DNA of 64,000 bases from Epiperipatus broadwayi (lineage: Eukaryota; Onychophora; Udeonychophora; Euonychophora; Peripatidae). The position numbers were made by a program, and so were the translations under genes. Below the pieces are notes generated by a model. The model was not told where the DNA came from and searched no databases. It was given only the letters and a program-made list of their open reading frames with translations. The stretch covers positions 3,100,001 through 3,164,000 of the forward strand of contig JAQFVV010000032.1 in the NCBI GenBank assembly GCA_028023455.1, read 5' to 3'. Below are positions 21,708-33,739 of this stretch, piece after piece (position 1 is the stretch's first letter; each line of letters starts with the position of its first letter).

Positions 21708-23734
21708 TGTGACAGTCAGATGATGTGTGTTGGTTTAACCCAGTTCGAATACTAAGCGAAAGTACCTCGAGGCCACCCATATGCGAGATATTAAATCAAG
21801 AATACTATGACCTCTGCCCTATTCGCCTATTCTCGAGGCTAATTATGAACCAACAACATTATCTGAGCCATACATAAATTATTTTTCAACCGGCCAAGCT
21901 TAGCCTCAGCAGTAGAGACATGGATGGGAACACCTACAGAGCTAAATAGTTAAATGTGCATATAAGTACTATGAAAAATGTGTTTTGCATGCCTGGATCA
22001 TTGAAAAGTAAAAATAAAGCATTTTGATAAAATTAGGAAACTCAAGCTTTTTAGTTAAATAATATATTTAATTAACAACTTTAAAATATGAATAATGATT
22101 TAATGGCCTCCGCTATTCCCCTCAATTAATGAAAACTACTTAGACAATAAAAACAGATTAATATGTTTGCGGTCTAAATCTTTTCTTCCCAATTTTATTA
22201 AAATTGTCAACTCGAATCTCCTTGATAAAGTACAATAATAAAAATCTTTTGCAAAGCATTGTCTAATTGCTTTGCGCTAAAAACAGACAGTTTAAAAATT
22301 ATTTAATATGTATATAGCTAAATCTGATATATGTAATAAGCCAATGGCAGACAAAAGAGGTGTTATCGAGGAGATCAAGTTGGCAAACAAAGGAAACTTA
22401 CTGGTATGGAATTTAGAAACATAAATAAAATTGGAAAGAGATTTTAAATGAAAAAAAATTAACTTTTAAACTTAACCGCAATGGAATACAAAATATTTAC
22501 ACATGTTAGTAATGAAGAATAGTGAAGGAAAAAAAGGTTAAATATAGATAGATGATCACACATATATATATTTAAGACTAGTCTAATAAAAATGGTTATA
22601 TTACAAATATCATTAAATAAAACAATTCATAATATAATTCAATTAAGAAAGGTATGTACAAAAAGGTAGAAAGTAAATAGTTCAATGGAGGAGAGATATG
22701 ATAACCGTCCTGGTTCCTTGGTCATGTTTCCTATAGTGTTCGTGGCTTGATCCGACCATCGATAGGTATTTGCCCAGACAAGGAAAGTGGAAATAAGTAG
22801 CATGCTTTTATGAAAAGGCCTACAGACATGGCACAGAGTTCAGATGACTATAGAGTGGATACTAAGACATTTTGATGGTATTTAGGAACCTCGGCGATAG
22901 GCAAAGCTATTTATTTGCCTAGCCAAGCATAGTAGAATCCATCAAATTCATGACTTTTAGCTTGAGCATGTTCAAACTTCTCCATGATTTTGAAGACGAC
23001 AGTTGTCTAACTTTTTGGAATAAAATCTCCACAAGCAAAATCTGAAAGAGTTCTCCAAAGAGAAATCTGAATGCCAGCAAGAAAACTCTGAATAACCAAG
23101 TCTTTTGTTCTCACTTTTATTTATACCCTCTTTGTCAGCTACCTTCTATTGTTTGTATGATCTTAGATCTTGATAAGCTCACCCACACGCTTCTTTGTTT
23201 CAAAGTAACATTTTCTAACAATAACTTTTACTTTTTTACTCTAAATTTTTTCTTTAAAATTTGAATTTTATTAATTAAAAAAAGAAAGAGAAGGCCATCT
23301 TTAATTTGACTTGAATGGGCTCACTAATTACAAACATACATTGTTTTAGAAAATGTTGGTGGGCTTATCTGAAAATAAATCATACGCATATTTTAACAAG
23401 ATTTTAACAAAAAAATATCTTCTTATTTTTTTATAGTAAAATAAGCATTTTATTTCAGCAGAATTTTGCATTAACTCATATATATATGCTTGACATATAT
23501 ATATGTTTGACTAATGGGTTTGACAAGTAATTTTTACTAACAGAAATTTAATCTTGAAATGGAATTTATTTAAAATGAAATAGTTAAATGCAAATACAAA
23601 TTATATAAATGTAATTAATTTTAGCTTTAATGCAAAAACCTGCTGATATTGGACTATAAACTTAATTCAGGTCTATAATACTAAGTTTATAGAAGGCTGT
23701 GAAGCATGAATCGGACTTCAGATCCATTGCTTCA
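21708..23734 (-). repeat. 5' LTR of the LTR retrotransposon
   Basis: About 2.03 kb. It shares most of its variants with the third LTR at 27392-29417 rather than with the 3' LTR at 13634-15647. Both it and the third LTR are followed by the same 0.65-kb sequence starting GTATTGCTATAATTC, whose first four bases are the target duplication. Confidence 0.85.
23118..23127 (-). promoter_or_regulatory. Candidate TATA box in the 5' LTR
   Basis: In element orientation GGGTATAAATAAAAG lies about 600 bases into the LTR, followed at about 25-35 bases by a candidate start region (ACTTGGTTATTCAGAG). The same motif is kept in the other LTRs at 15011-15020 and 28800-28809. Promoter activity is inferred only from the motif. 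Confidence 0.45.
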
Positions 23735-24386
23735 GTATTGCTATAATTCTAAATCGTAATGAGTTCTGAATTCTTATAAATTTTATATACTGTATTTGAT
23801 AAATAAATGTAAATATAGATTTTTCTCAGGTTATGAAAATTAAGTCTGTTGTTTAACACCACCATCAGTATTAACATTTATATAATTATTGCATATTGAG
23901 TTTATTTTTTGATATCTCATTAAGTTCATTTGTTGTTTATTATTATCTGATGTAAATAAATTATTATTATTATTATTATTTACTAAAATAGAAGTCCTGA
24001 ATTTTACTTCCTTTAATTAATCAAGGAGTAATAATTACAATTGTATTAAAAGAGATATAGATAAATAAACTTCAACTAAGATGCAGTTCAAACATTATCA
24101 TGTTATACAAATTTTAGCTAATTAATAATTAAACCATTATACCATGTAAATTTTCATTATCCCATAAGCGTTAGAATTCTTTATTATTTCATATCTATTT
24201 TAAGATTGTATTGGTGTAGATTAGGGACTTCAGGAACTAAGTGTATAAAGTTTTTCATTTAATTATTTTAATCTTTTAAAATTTGTATTCAATTAATATT
24301 TAGTAGAGTCTCTGTCTTTTTGGCATCACAGTTCTACCTGTCCCATTTATACTGTTACAATATAGATAGCTAAATAGACAGACAGT
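23735..24386. other. Right flank of the LTR insertion, duplicated at 29418-30069
   Basis: About 0.65 kb of genomic flank with an ATT microsatellite near 23951-23977. It is not part of the 3' LTR side, so it marks DNA outside the element. It reappears after the third LTR with only scattered changes, which shows that the duplication took in both element and flank. Confidence 0.75.
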
Positions 24387-24387
24387 A

Positions 24388-24813
24388 TTGATTACTGTCG
24401 GATAAAGATTTCACTGCCTTGTTGCGCCTGGATTTGGTTCAACAACTGTTGATCCTCTGTTTTTTTACTCTCCTCATTCATTTGTCCAGAGAAGTGCAAC
24501 TGGTGAGTGGCTTCGCCTGTTTCATAATCACTCTAGGATTTCATATCAGTGTAGGATTTCATATCAGTGTTGTCTTGTTTTTGAGTATCATCTTCTGGTG
24601 ATGCTTCTGTTACAATACTCTGTTCTTGATGGAGTTCCATATGTGCCTCCAAACGGTTCAATTTTTGCGATGTAATATTCATGAATTCTTGGAACATGTT
24701 CATCATCATTTTGTCTTCGTCTCTCATTTCTTTGATGAGATCTTCCAAATTGTATTTTGGTCACTATGAGTACATATTGACCTATAAATTTCACCTCTCT
24801 TCTGTTCCTCCAT
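24388..24813 (-). pseudogene. Truncated gag N-terminus in the duplicated copy
   Basis: It runs from the ATG at 24813 to the duplication breakpoint. Compared with the gag at 16735, one of the stops is absent (RDEDKMM is open) but a one-base deletion in the KYN region shifts the frame, and the stop after TDMKS is shared. The breakpoint removes everything downstream. This piece cannot make a functional Gag. Confidence 0.7.
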
Positions 24814-27391
24814 TTTTGCCTAATATTGGCTATTTTTTATATAACAATCCCACCTTATTTGTAAAACGTATTTTAGTCTTTTTATAAACAATCTAGATAC
24901 GTATATTTTATCACACATATCTAGGAGCTATATCCTTCAGTATATAAAAAAAAAATAATTCTTTCTAAACTAAGTCAGTATTCCAAGTTCCAACTATCTG
25001 TTTTCTTTATATGTTTTCAGAAATTAACTTTGCCTATCTCATGAGGTCCTATCTTAAATCTATGCCTATATGTATCTGTTTGTACATGGAAAAAAAATAT
25101 AAAATCTTGCCGTGTCTGTTTTTAATATTTATACTACATATTATTCTCCTCACTTTACTTTATTTATTGTTATATTTATTAAAATGTCATTAATAAGTTG
25201 TCACAATACAATTAAAATAATACACTTACAGCTTGACCTGGCTTTCTCTGACACCTGAAACAACTAAAAAATGCATTTACATTAATATACAAGTATATAT
25301 ATATTAAAAGGAATATGTGAGCAAAATATACATAAGTCATGTTTAAAAATTATTTTGGCTCACTACGCATACATTTTATTTTGATCATCTACCTCCTATT
25401 GTTTGTTTATTTGTAATCCGATATGAGAGATTGCACTTGCTGACAAATTTATTTGATAAGGGCGCCAGTCGACAAGACAATGGCCATATCAAATATACAT
25501 ATTAATGGATAATGATCCAAGCACACATTGATAAGGATTATAAAGTTTAAATGCGATTAAAATTTATTTTGAGTTTCACTTCACTTTCAAAAAAAAAAAT
25601 CTCTGCATGAATAAGTAAATGCTATTTTAAATGACAATATTAATTAAGTCTAAGATGTATAACAACTCAGTAAAGTAACATGTCTGACCTGGGTTCGAAA
25701 CCAGTTACCATTTTGGTCAAGACACAAAAAATCAATTTAAACAGCCTAAAGTACGATTAACAAAACAAAATATACACAAAAAAAATTAAAAATAAAAGTA
25801 AAACCCCATGATAACTGCCACTCCGAATTATGAACCTGGGATCGAAACCATCTACCATTTTGGTCACAACCTGAAATAGATTAACAATCATCAAGCAATT
25901 TTACAGAATCACGCATTGAGATCAAAAACTGTTAAAAAAACATTTATATAAAAATGGGTTTTACCGAACTATAACAAAGTGTATACCATATACACACATA
26001 TATATGAATATGTACATCATTAAATAGCATATATATGACTACATATAAATATACAAACAGATATACCTATATAAATATTTATTTTATCATCATGTACATG
26101 ATTTTCTTAGAAAGATTTGTCATATTGCAGACCACATACTCCTATTATTTCAGGCTAGTAAACGCTGGTTGCAAATATAACATGGAAGCAATGATTGCAG
26201 ACATAGACCTATTATTTCAGGCTACTCAGCAGTTGAGAACTCCAAAGTGTAAGGGGTCTTCACCTAAACGGTTACTAAGGACAAAAAAAACTTCACCTAA
26301 CGGTTACTCAAAGGGTCTTCACCTAATGGTTACTCAAAAAATGATTCAATAGCATAATCCGAATTGAGAAAAAAAAAAACCTTAACTAAAGGTGGCTGAC
26401 ATATATGTTATACAAAAATATATCTTATATATATATTTTTTTATTAAAACGAACATACGCATTTACTTTTTATAATGTTGAAAATTAAGTTTGAATTTTA
26501 TTAACAAAACTTATACTTATATATTATTTGCTAGGAAACGTAACTACAAAATATTTAAGAGTGAAAAAAGAATTTTGCATGACTATAATTATTCATTTTA
26601 TATAAAAATGAAATGCAGAGAAAGTGAAAAAAATATTTGCTAACACCGTACGTTGACACGTGTTAATTTGAACTTATCAAACTTTCGATCTTAGAAAAAC
26701 TTTCTATTAATGGAAAAATGTTATCTCTTAGATCTTTACAAAAATTTATACAAACGGGAAAAAAATTTATTATCTATTTGTAATTTTTACTAAAATATTA
26801 ACACTACCGTATATATGTTATATTTCGAAAAACATTATTACATCAAAACTTCTCATATTTAAGCACTACTAAAATAAAGTACGAAAGCTATTTTAAGGGA
26901 GAGCAGGTGGGTATATATTTGACACTTCCGCCTCATCGAAGCTATATACTTTATACGACAAAACTACTCATTAGGGGGGGAATTTGCTATAACTCTAAAA
27001 TCTCATTTTATAATCACACAAAAAAACAACTAACGGAGTGTTAACTTTTCTAAATGTAAAATATTCATTTCATATATACTAAACTCGGAAAAAAAAATGT
27101 TTACCTTATGACACATTTAATTTGTTAATTAATTTAAAAAAATGAAATTTGGCTCACATTAGGAAACAAACTCGGAAAAAGAAATTATACATATATTTTT
27201 ATATAAATATATTAAACTAAAAACACACTTTTCAGGGTACTAATTTTTTTTTTTTTAAATGACATACGTCCCACTGCGACAGCTCGGAGAAAACTTTTAC
27301 ATATATCTATTACTTCAAATCCTCCTATTCTTCCAATAAAAAAATGAAATTTTCCCCATGTTGGGTGCCAGGATGCGGGAAAAAATTTAAC

Positions 27392-29417
27392 TGTGACAGT
27401 CAGATGATGTGTGTTGGTTTAACCCAGTTCGAATACTAAGCGAAAGTACCTCGAGGCCACCCATATGCGAGATATTAAATCAAGAATACTATGACCTCTG
27501 CCCTATTCGCCTATTCTCGAGGCTAATTATGAACCAACAACATTATCTGAGCCATACATAAATTATTTTTCAACCGGCCAAGCTTAGCCTCAGCAGTAGA
27601 GACATGGATGGGAACACCTACAGAGCTAAATAGTTAAATGTGCATAAAAGTACTATGAAAAATGTGTTTTGCATGCCTGGATCATTGAAAAGTAAAAATA
27701 AAGCATTTTGATAAAATTAGGAAACTCAAGCTTTTTAGTTAAATAATATATTTAATTAACAACTTTGAAATATGAATAATGATTTAATGGCCTCCGCTAT
27801 TCCCCTAAATTAATGAAAACTACTTAGACAATAAAAACAGATTAATATGTTTGCGGTCTAAATCTTTTCTTCCCAATTTTATTAAAATTGTCAACTCGAA
27901 TCTCCTCGATAAAGTACAATAATAAAAATCTTTTGCAAAGCATTGTCTAATTGCTTTGCGCTAAAAACAGACAGTTTAAAAATTATTTAAGATGTATATA
28001 GCTAAATCTGATATATGTAATAAGCCAATGGCAGACAAAAGAGGTGTTATCGAGGAGATCAAGTTGGCAAACAAAGGAAACTTACTGGTATGGAATTTAG
28101 AAACATAAATAAAATTGGAAAGAGATTTTAAATGAAAAAAAATTAACTTTTAAACTTAACCGCAATGGAATACAAAATATTTACACATGTTAGTAATGAA
28201 GAATAGTGAAGGAAAAAAAGGTTAAATATAGATAGATGATCACACATATATATTTAAGACTAGTCTAATAAAAATGGTTATATTACAAATATCATTAAAT
28301 AAAACAATTCATAATATAATTCAATTAAGAAAGGTATGAACAAAAAGGTAGAAAGTAAATAGTTCAATGGAGGAGAGATATGATAACCGTCCTGGTTCCT
28401 TGGTCATGTTTCCTATAGTGTTCGTGGCTTGATCCGACCATCGATAGGTATTTGCCCGGACAAGGAAAATGGAAATAAGTAGCATGCTTTTATGAAAAGG
28501 CCTACAGACATGGCACAGAGTTCAGATAACTATAGAGTGGATACTAAGACATTTTGATGGTATTTAGGAACCTCGGCGATAGGCAAAGCTATTTATTTGC
28601 CTAGCCAAGCATAGTAGAATCCATCAAATTCATGACTTTTAGCTTGAGCATGTTCAAACTTCTCCATGATTTTGAAGACGACAGTTGTCTAACTTTTTGG
28701 AATAAAATCTCCACAAGCAAAATCTGAAAGAGTTCTCCAAAGAGAAATCTGAATGCCAGCAAGAAAACTCTGGATAACCAAGTCTTTTGTTCTCACTTTT
28801 ATTTATACCCTCTTTGTCAGCTACCTTCTATTGTTTGTATGATCTTAGATCTTGATAAGCCCACCCACACGCTTCTTTGTTTCAAGGTAACATTTTCTAA
28901 CAATAACTTTTACTTTTTTACTCTAAATTTTTTTCTTTAAAATTTGAATTTTATTAATTAAAAAAAGAAAGAGAAGGCCATCTTTAATTTGACTTGAATG
29001 GGCTCACTAATTACAAACATACATTGTTTTAGAAAATGTTGGTGGGCTTATCTGAAAATAAATCATACGCATATTTTAACAAGATTTTAACAAAAAAATA
29101 TCTTCTTATTTTTTTATAGTAAAATAAGCATTTTATTTCAGCAGAATTTTGCATTAACTCATATATATACTCTTGACGTATATATATGTTTGACTAATAG
29201 GTTTGACAAGTAATTTTTACTAACAGAAATTTAATCTTGAAATGGAATTTATTTAAAATGAAATAGTTAAATGCAAATACAAATTATATAAATGTAATTA
29301 ATTTTAGCTTTAATGCAAAACCCTGCTGATATTGGACTATAAACTTAATTCAGGTCTATAATACTAAATTTATAGAAGGCTGTGAAGCATGAATCGGACT
29401 TCAGATCCATTGCTTCA
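27392..29417 (-). repeat. Third LTR copy, inside the tandem duplicate
   Basis: It is nearly identical to 21708-23734, sharing its roughly 30-bp extra segment and most single-base variants, and is followed by the same flank. It arose by duplication of the 5' LTR rather than by transposition. Confidence 0.85.
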
Positions 29418-30069
29418 GTATTGCTATAATTCTAAATCGTAATGAGTTCTGAATTCTTATAAATTTTATATACTGTATTTGATAAATAAATGTAAATATA
29501 GATTTTTCTCAGGTTATGAAAATTAAGTCTGTTGTTTAACACCACCATCAGTATTAACATTTATATAATTATTGCATATTGAGTTTATTTTTTGATATCT
29601 CATTAAGTTCATTTGTTGTTTATTATTATCTGATGTAAATAAATTATTATTATTATTATTATTTACTAAAATAGAAGTCCTGAATTTTACTTCCTTTAAT
29701 TAATCTAGGAGTAATAATTACAATTGTATTAAAAGAGATATAGATAAATAAACTTCAACTAAGATGCAGTTCAAACATTATCATGTTATACAAATTTTAG
29801 GTAATTAATAATTAAACCATTATACCATGTAAATTTTCATTATCCCATAAGCGTTAGAATTCTTTATTATTTCATATCTATTTTAAGATTGTGTTGGTGT
29901 AGATTAGGGACTTCAGGAACTAAGTGTATAAAGTTTTTCATTTAATTATTTTAATCTTTTAAAATTTGTATTCAATTAATATTTAGTAGAGTCTCTGTCT
30001 TTTTGGCATCACAGTTCTACCTGTCCCATTTATACTGTTACAATATAGATAGCTAAATAGACAGACAGT

Positions 30070-31431
30070 CTTAATATGCTATACTATTCAGAGCTGAATA
30101 ATAATTCAGTTTAGTGATATGTAAAGAGAGATAAGTATTATTCTTAAGCAAAAAAAAACAACTTTATTTTATCAAGAAAGGATCAAACTCATTTTACTTT
30201 TTTCTTATATTGTTCAATAATAAAAAATAAAAAAATAGGAGAGGGTGTGTCCTACTTTCAATTATTAGCAATTATTTAATTTTATTTTTTTGTTTTATTA
30301 TTAATTACAAGTCATTCATTATTTTAAATAAATTAGAAATATGATGTTTTAAATAATATGCATTTTGTAAAACATTTTCTTTTGGATAATACTTTATAAA
30401 CATAATTATTTGAAGAAAACTTGCTTTAATACATCATAGAAATAAAGTTTTTAATTTTTTTATCTTATGTACAAATTGGATTATGCAAAATACTGTGAAA
30501 TTGCATATTTACATAAATTGAAAACTGCCTATACTATATTACAGTTTGTTTCAAAAAAATATATATAGTAAATATCAAAAATTTAATTTTTTTGAAATTG
30601 TGGTAAAATTTTTTATGGATAATTTATATTTGAAGACTGAGATCAAGCTAAATTTTTAGAACATATATATATTTATGCTTATGTTTGTCTGCCTGTGTAT
30701 GTGGTATATACAGTATAATGTGCTAATAACATGATTTTTTACAACTATCAATTTATTGCAGCATGTTGAACGTTAATAAGAAATATTTTTGTATAGTTAA
30801 TTAAATTTATTTTTATATTCATTTTTTGGAGAACCTAGTGCTTGTTTTTATTAAAGATGGTTGATTTTTTATATTGCAGGTTAATACTTCCATATTTATT
30901 TTGCTGATAGTGAGGTGATTATTAAGCAATATTATTTTTTATTTCACCTTATTGCATTTTTTAAAAATTTTTTTTAACAAAACTTACTCATATAAAAGAG
31001 ATAGTCTTTTTACACATGATTTAATTTAATATTTTGTAATATTTTGAGAATTGCATAATATATATTAAAATTTTTAATTTTTTTTAAAAATAAAAAACGG
31101 TTTTCTATTGATTTAAAAGAGAGAGGGGGGAAATGCTTTAAATATAAAAAGCTTTCATCATATTATTTGTTTTATTTGGAAAATAAAATTTGTTTGAACT
31201 TATCACTAAGTTTATTTACTTTTTTTTAAAAAAAACCATAAATACTTAAAAATTAATAATATGGCAATTTTTATATATATGTAATAGTTGTGATAGTTGT
31301 AATAGATGTGATAGTTGAAGGCTATGAATATGAAGAAGAAATCTCTGAAAGCTCTTAGCCGTGAAAAATAATTATTCCAACTAAGAATTTAATTTCACTA
31401 TATGCTTCAAGCATATTAATTCTTATATATG
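30070..31431. other. AT-rich DNA, nothing recognised
   Basis: Unique AT-rich DNA after the end of the tandem duplication. I found no exon, RNA gene or identifiable repeat in it. Confidence 0.5.
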
Positions 31432-31903
31432 TAATATTGTAGAAGAAACTACTGTTCATATATGCACTAGAAAATTGACACATTCCAGTCAATAAATATT
31501 TTAAAAGCATAGATGGTACCAACATTTATTGACTGCGCCTAAATTGGAGCTTGATGTTATTATAAACCTGGATTTTTGAATTGGCAAATTACTTGCATAT
31601 GTTAAGTTTATATATTATTAATTAATATTCAAACTAATAAGATTCAGTGTCTTAGTTAAAAATGAAAATTTTTTTCTTCTCAATGACCTATAAATTGAAC
31701 TGATGCGAATAATTTAGCAATTTAAAAATCAAGGTCATAATAAGATTAAGCCCTAGTTTAGGTAATAGTCAATAAATGTTGGTTTATTTAAAGAATAAGC
31801 TCTAAACATAGATGGACTACCTATGCTTTTAAAACATTTTCAGAAAAGAGTGTATCAATTTTCTAGAGCATATATGAAGAGTAGTTTTTTTTCATAATAT
31901 TGC
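31432..31903. repeat. Large imperfect foldback (about 175-200-bp arms)
   Basis: The left arm, about 31432-31606, contains AAACTACTGTTCATATATGC, TAGAAAATTGACACA, TTTTAAAAGCATAG and CCAACATTTATTGACT. Their reverse complements appear in opposite order at about 31697-31903. The spacer is about 90 bp. The arms are similar but imperfect, with small gaps. There is no coding content. It has the size and layout of the foldback at 12787-13279 but no obvious sequence similarity to it. Confidence 0.75.
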
Positions 31904-33600
31904 TTAAATACTTAATCTTTAAAAAAAATATTATTTTTCTAACATTCTATCTTAATTTTTTAAAACTTAATTCCTGGTTAGTTATAATTTTTTCTTTTGC
32001 CATTGATATGTGTGTATGCGTATGTATATTATTACTATCATGAATAAGTACCGGTCTCATTCATTATTTTCTTACTACTTTTATTAATTATTTATTTTTC
32101 TTAAATATTTTCTTTTCATCAAATTTTCTTACTACATCTTTTATAAAGTTGCTGCTTATTTGTGGATTTATATATATATATAAGGAGATAAATCAAATAG
32201 TAAATGCATATTTATTTAATTTTTTTTAATAAAATTGCTTTTAAAATTTAAAATTCTTTTAAATAAGTTTTTAGTTTTTATATTTTAAATATTTGTTTAT
32301 TAGGAGATCTGTTCAAGTACTAAATTAACAGGCTTAGCAAAATAGTTCTATTCATTTTGCCAAATATATATTGTTTTTTGCCTTGATTAGAATTGATTCA
32401 GAAACTTCCTAGTCTTGGGTCAGTTAATTTTACTACTCTGCTAAACTATTTAGAGCTTTTAAACATTTAAAAATATAATTTTATGTTTTTGTTTTCAAAT
32501 GACTTACTTTGATTATTAAACATTAATTTTTAATATGATACATAATGTATTTGTTATACAATTAATATATTTTAAACTAATCATTCTCAAGACTCTAAAG
32601 TATTCAGAAATAACTTATTTAAATTGCAAAATATGTAAAATATTTTTTCAAAAAGGAATTTTACCAAAATTAGGTTATATTGAACTTATACTGAAGTTTT
32701 ATATGAATTTTCTCTGCTAGTATTTTTGAACTATTCATTAGAAGAAATATTTTATAACAAGATTAAATGCATTAGAATATACTTTCAATGGCAAATTGAA
32801 TTAATCTAAAATTTTATAACTACTTTTATGACATACAATTTTAAATGTATTTTTTATAATGGAGATTATTCATGTTATGGTATTTACATTTTTTGTATAG
32901 TATTCGAAGCATTCTTTTTTTGATGAATCTCAGTATCGTATTTTATTTTGTTTTCTCAACTATTTTTCTATTGATTTTTCAAAGAGATGGAAAAGAACAA
33001 TTTTTCTAGAGCTTGATTGTTATTTTTAGTAGTACTACTCTTATGATATAGGAATACTAATCTACAATGGGTCATGCATATATTTTGTTGGATGATTTTA
33101 TACATTATGATAACCCACGACAGAGTGTAACCTTATATTTGCATATAGCAAGGCGTCATACTTTTACAGGTGCTAAATCCATGTTTACCATTATCCTTTA
33201 CATTACAGTATTTCTGAGCTAGTAATCTTATTTACCTAAACTTATTATTTCTAATTTTATATTCATGTTTAATGCTATTATCATTATTATTTTACTTTTT
33301 TTTTTTTATTGTCTTTATTTCAGATCACATTCCAGGCAAACATTTCATTATTCTTTTTTCAGGTGTAATTGCAACAATCTGCAATATGAGTGTTTTATAT
33401 AGTATAAAATTTGCTTAGAATTGTTATTCCAATATATTTTTTTATTATTATTAATATCATATTATCACTTATTCAAATACTAACTTTAATTTGTATTTAA
33501 TATAATCTTCCACATTTTTGTGCATTTATGTTTTAATAACATAGCCAGCTTTAAGCATGGTGTTTATATACAAGTAGCAAACACAATACAGATTATTCAA
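31904..33600. other. AT-rich DNA, nothing recognised
   Basis: No supported gene or element. The short open frame at 32535-32720 is AT-rich and has no splice or domain support. Confidence 0.5.
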
Positions 33601-33615
33601 AGTTAAATAAGAATA

Positions 33616-33714
33616 GTCAAGTGTTGGTGGCCTAGTGGTTAGCATAGCTGCCTTACAAGCAGCTGGCCCAGGTTCGCTTCCCGGTCAATGCATTTGACAT
33701 ATGAAAAAAAAAAA
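33616..33714 (+). mobile_element. Complete tRNA-derived SINE with target duplication
   Basis: The body at 33621-33692 folds as a 72-nt tRNA. The acceptor stem GTGTTGG pairs with TCAATGC, allowing wobbles. The A box is TGGCCTAGTGG. The anticodon stem GCTGC/GCAGC is perfect and its loop CTTACAA gives anticodon TAC (valine-type, 33654-33656). The B box region is GGTTCGCTTCC. A short tail ATTTGACATATG and 12 or so A follow. A perfect 15-bp target duplication AGTTAAATAAGAATA flanks it (33601-33615 and 33715-33729). A second, truncated member is at 8258-8303. It is a retroposed copy, not a functional tRNA gene. Confidence 0.85.
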
Positions 33715-33739
33715 AGTTAAATAAGAATATATTAATTCA

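Larger units (their letters stand above)
13634..23734 (-). mobile_element. LTR retrotransposon, deletion derivative, minus orientation
   Basis: Two direct repeats of about 2.0 kb (13634-15647 and 21708-23734) bound the element. In element orientation they begin TGAAGCAATGG and end CTGACTGTCACA. GTAT flanks both ends (13630-13633 and 23735-23738), a 4-bp target duplication. A primer-binding-site-like sequence follows the 5' LTR, and a short purine tract (GGGAAA) directly precedes the 3' LTR. The interior keeps a gag joined to the integrase C-terminus; protease, RT, RNase H and most of integrase are gone. The element also carries a 2.4-kb insert at 18356-20741. The LTRs differ by scattered substitutions and a roughly 30-bp indel. 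The superfamily is probably gypsy-like, inferred from the integrase tail and 4-bp duplication. Confidence 0.85.
16304..24386. repeat. Tandem duplication, first copy (8.1 kb)
   Basis: This block spans the gag N-terminus, the leader, the 5' LTR and about 0.65 kb of right flank of the LTR element. The same order recurs immediately downstream at 24387-30069, shorter by the 2.4-kb insert. The junction near 24386 joins CTAAATAGACAGACAGT to TATTGATTACTG. The corresponding end of the second copy (30069) and start of the first (16304) share only AGT, so the breakpoint has about 3 bp of microhomology. Confidence 0.85.
24387..30069. repeat. Tandem duplication, second copy (5.7 kb)
   Basis: In order: gag N-terminal part, leader, leader end with primer-binding site, a third LTR (27392-29417), and the flank again (29418-30069). 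It matches 16304-24386 nearly base for base except for the missing 2.4-kb insert near 26430. The integrase-tail part and the 3' LTR are not repeated, so this is not an independent insertion. Confidence 0.85.

Noticed and set aside
33621-33692. Functional tRNA-Val (TAC) gene
   Set aside because: The cloverleaf is complete, but an A-tail and a 15-bp target duplication show retroposition, the T stem has a mismatch, and a second tailed copy exists. SINE is the better call.
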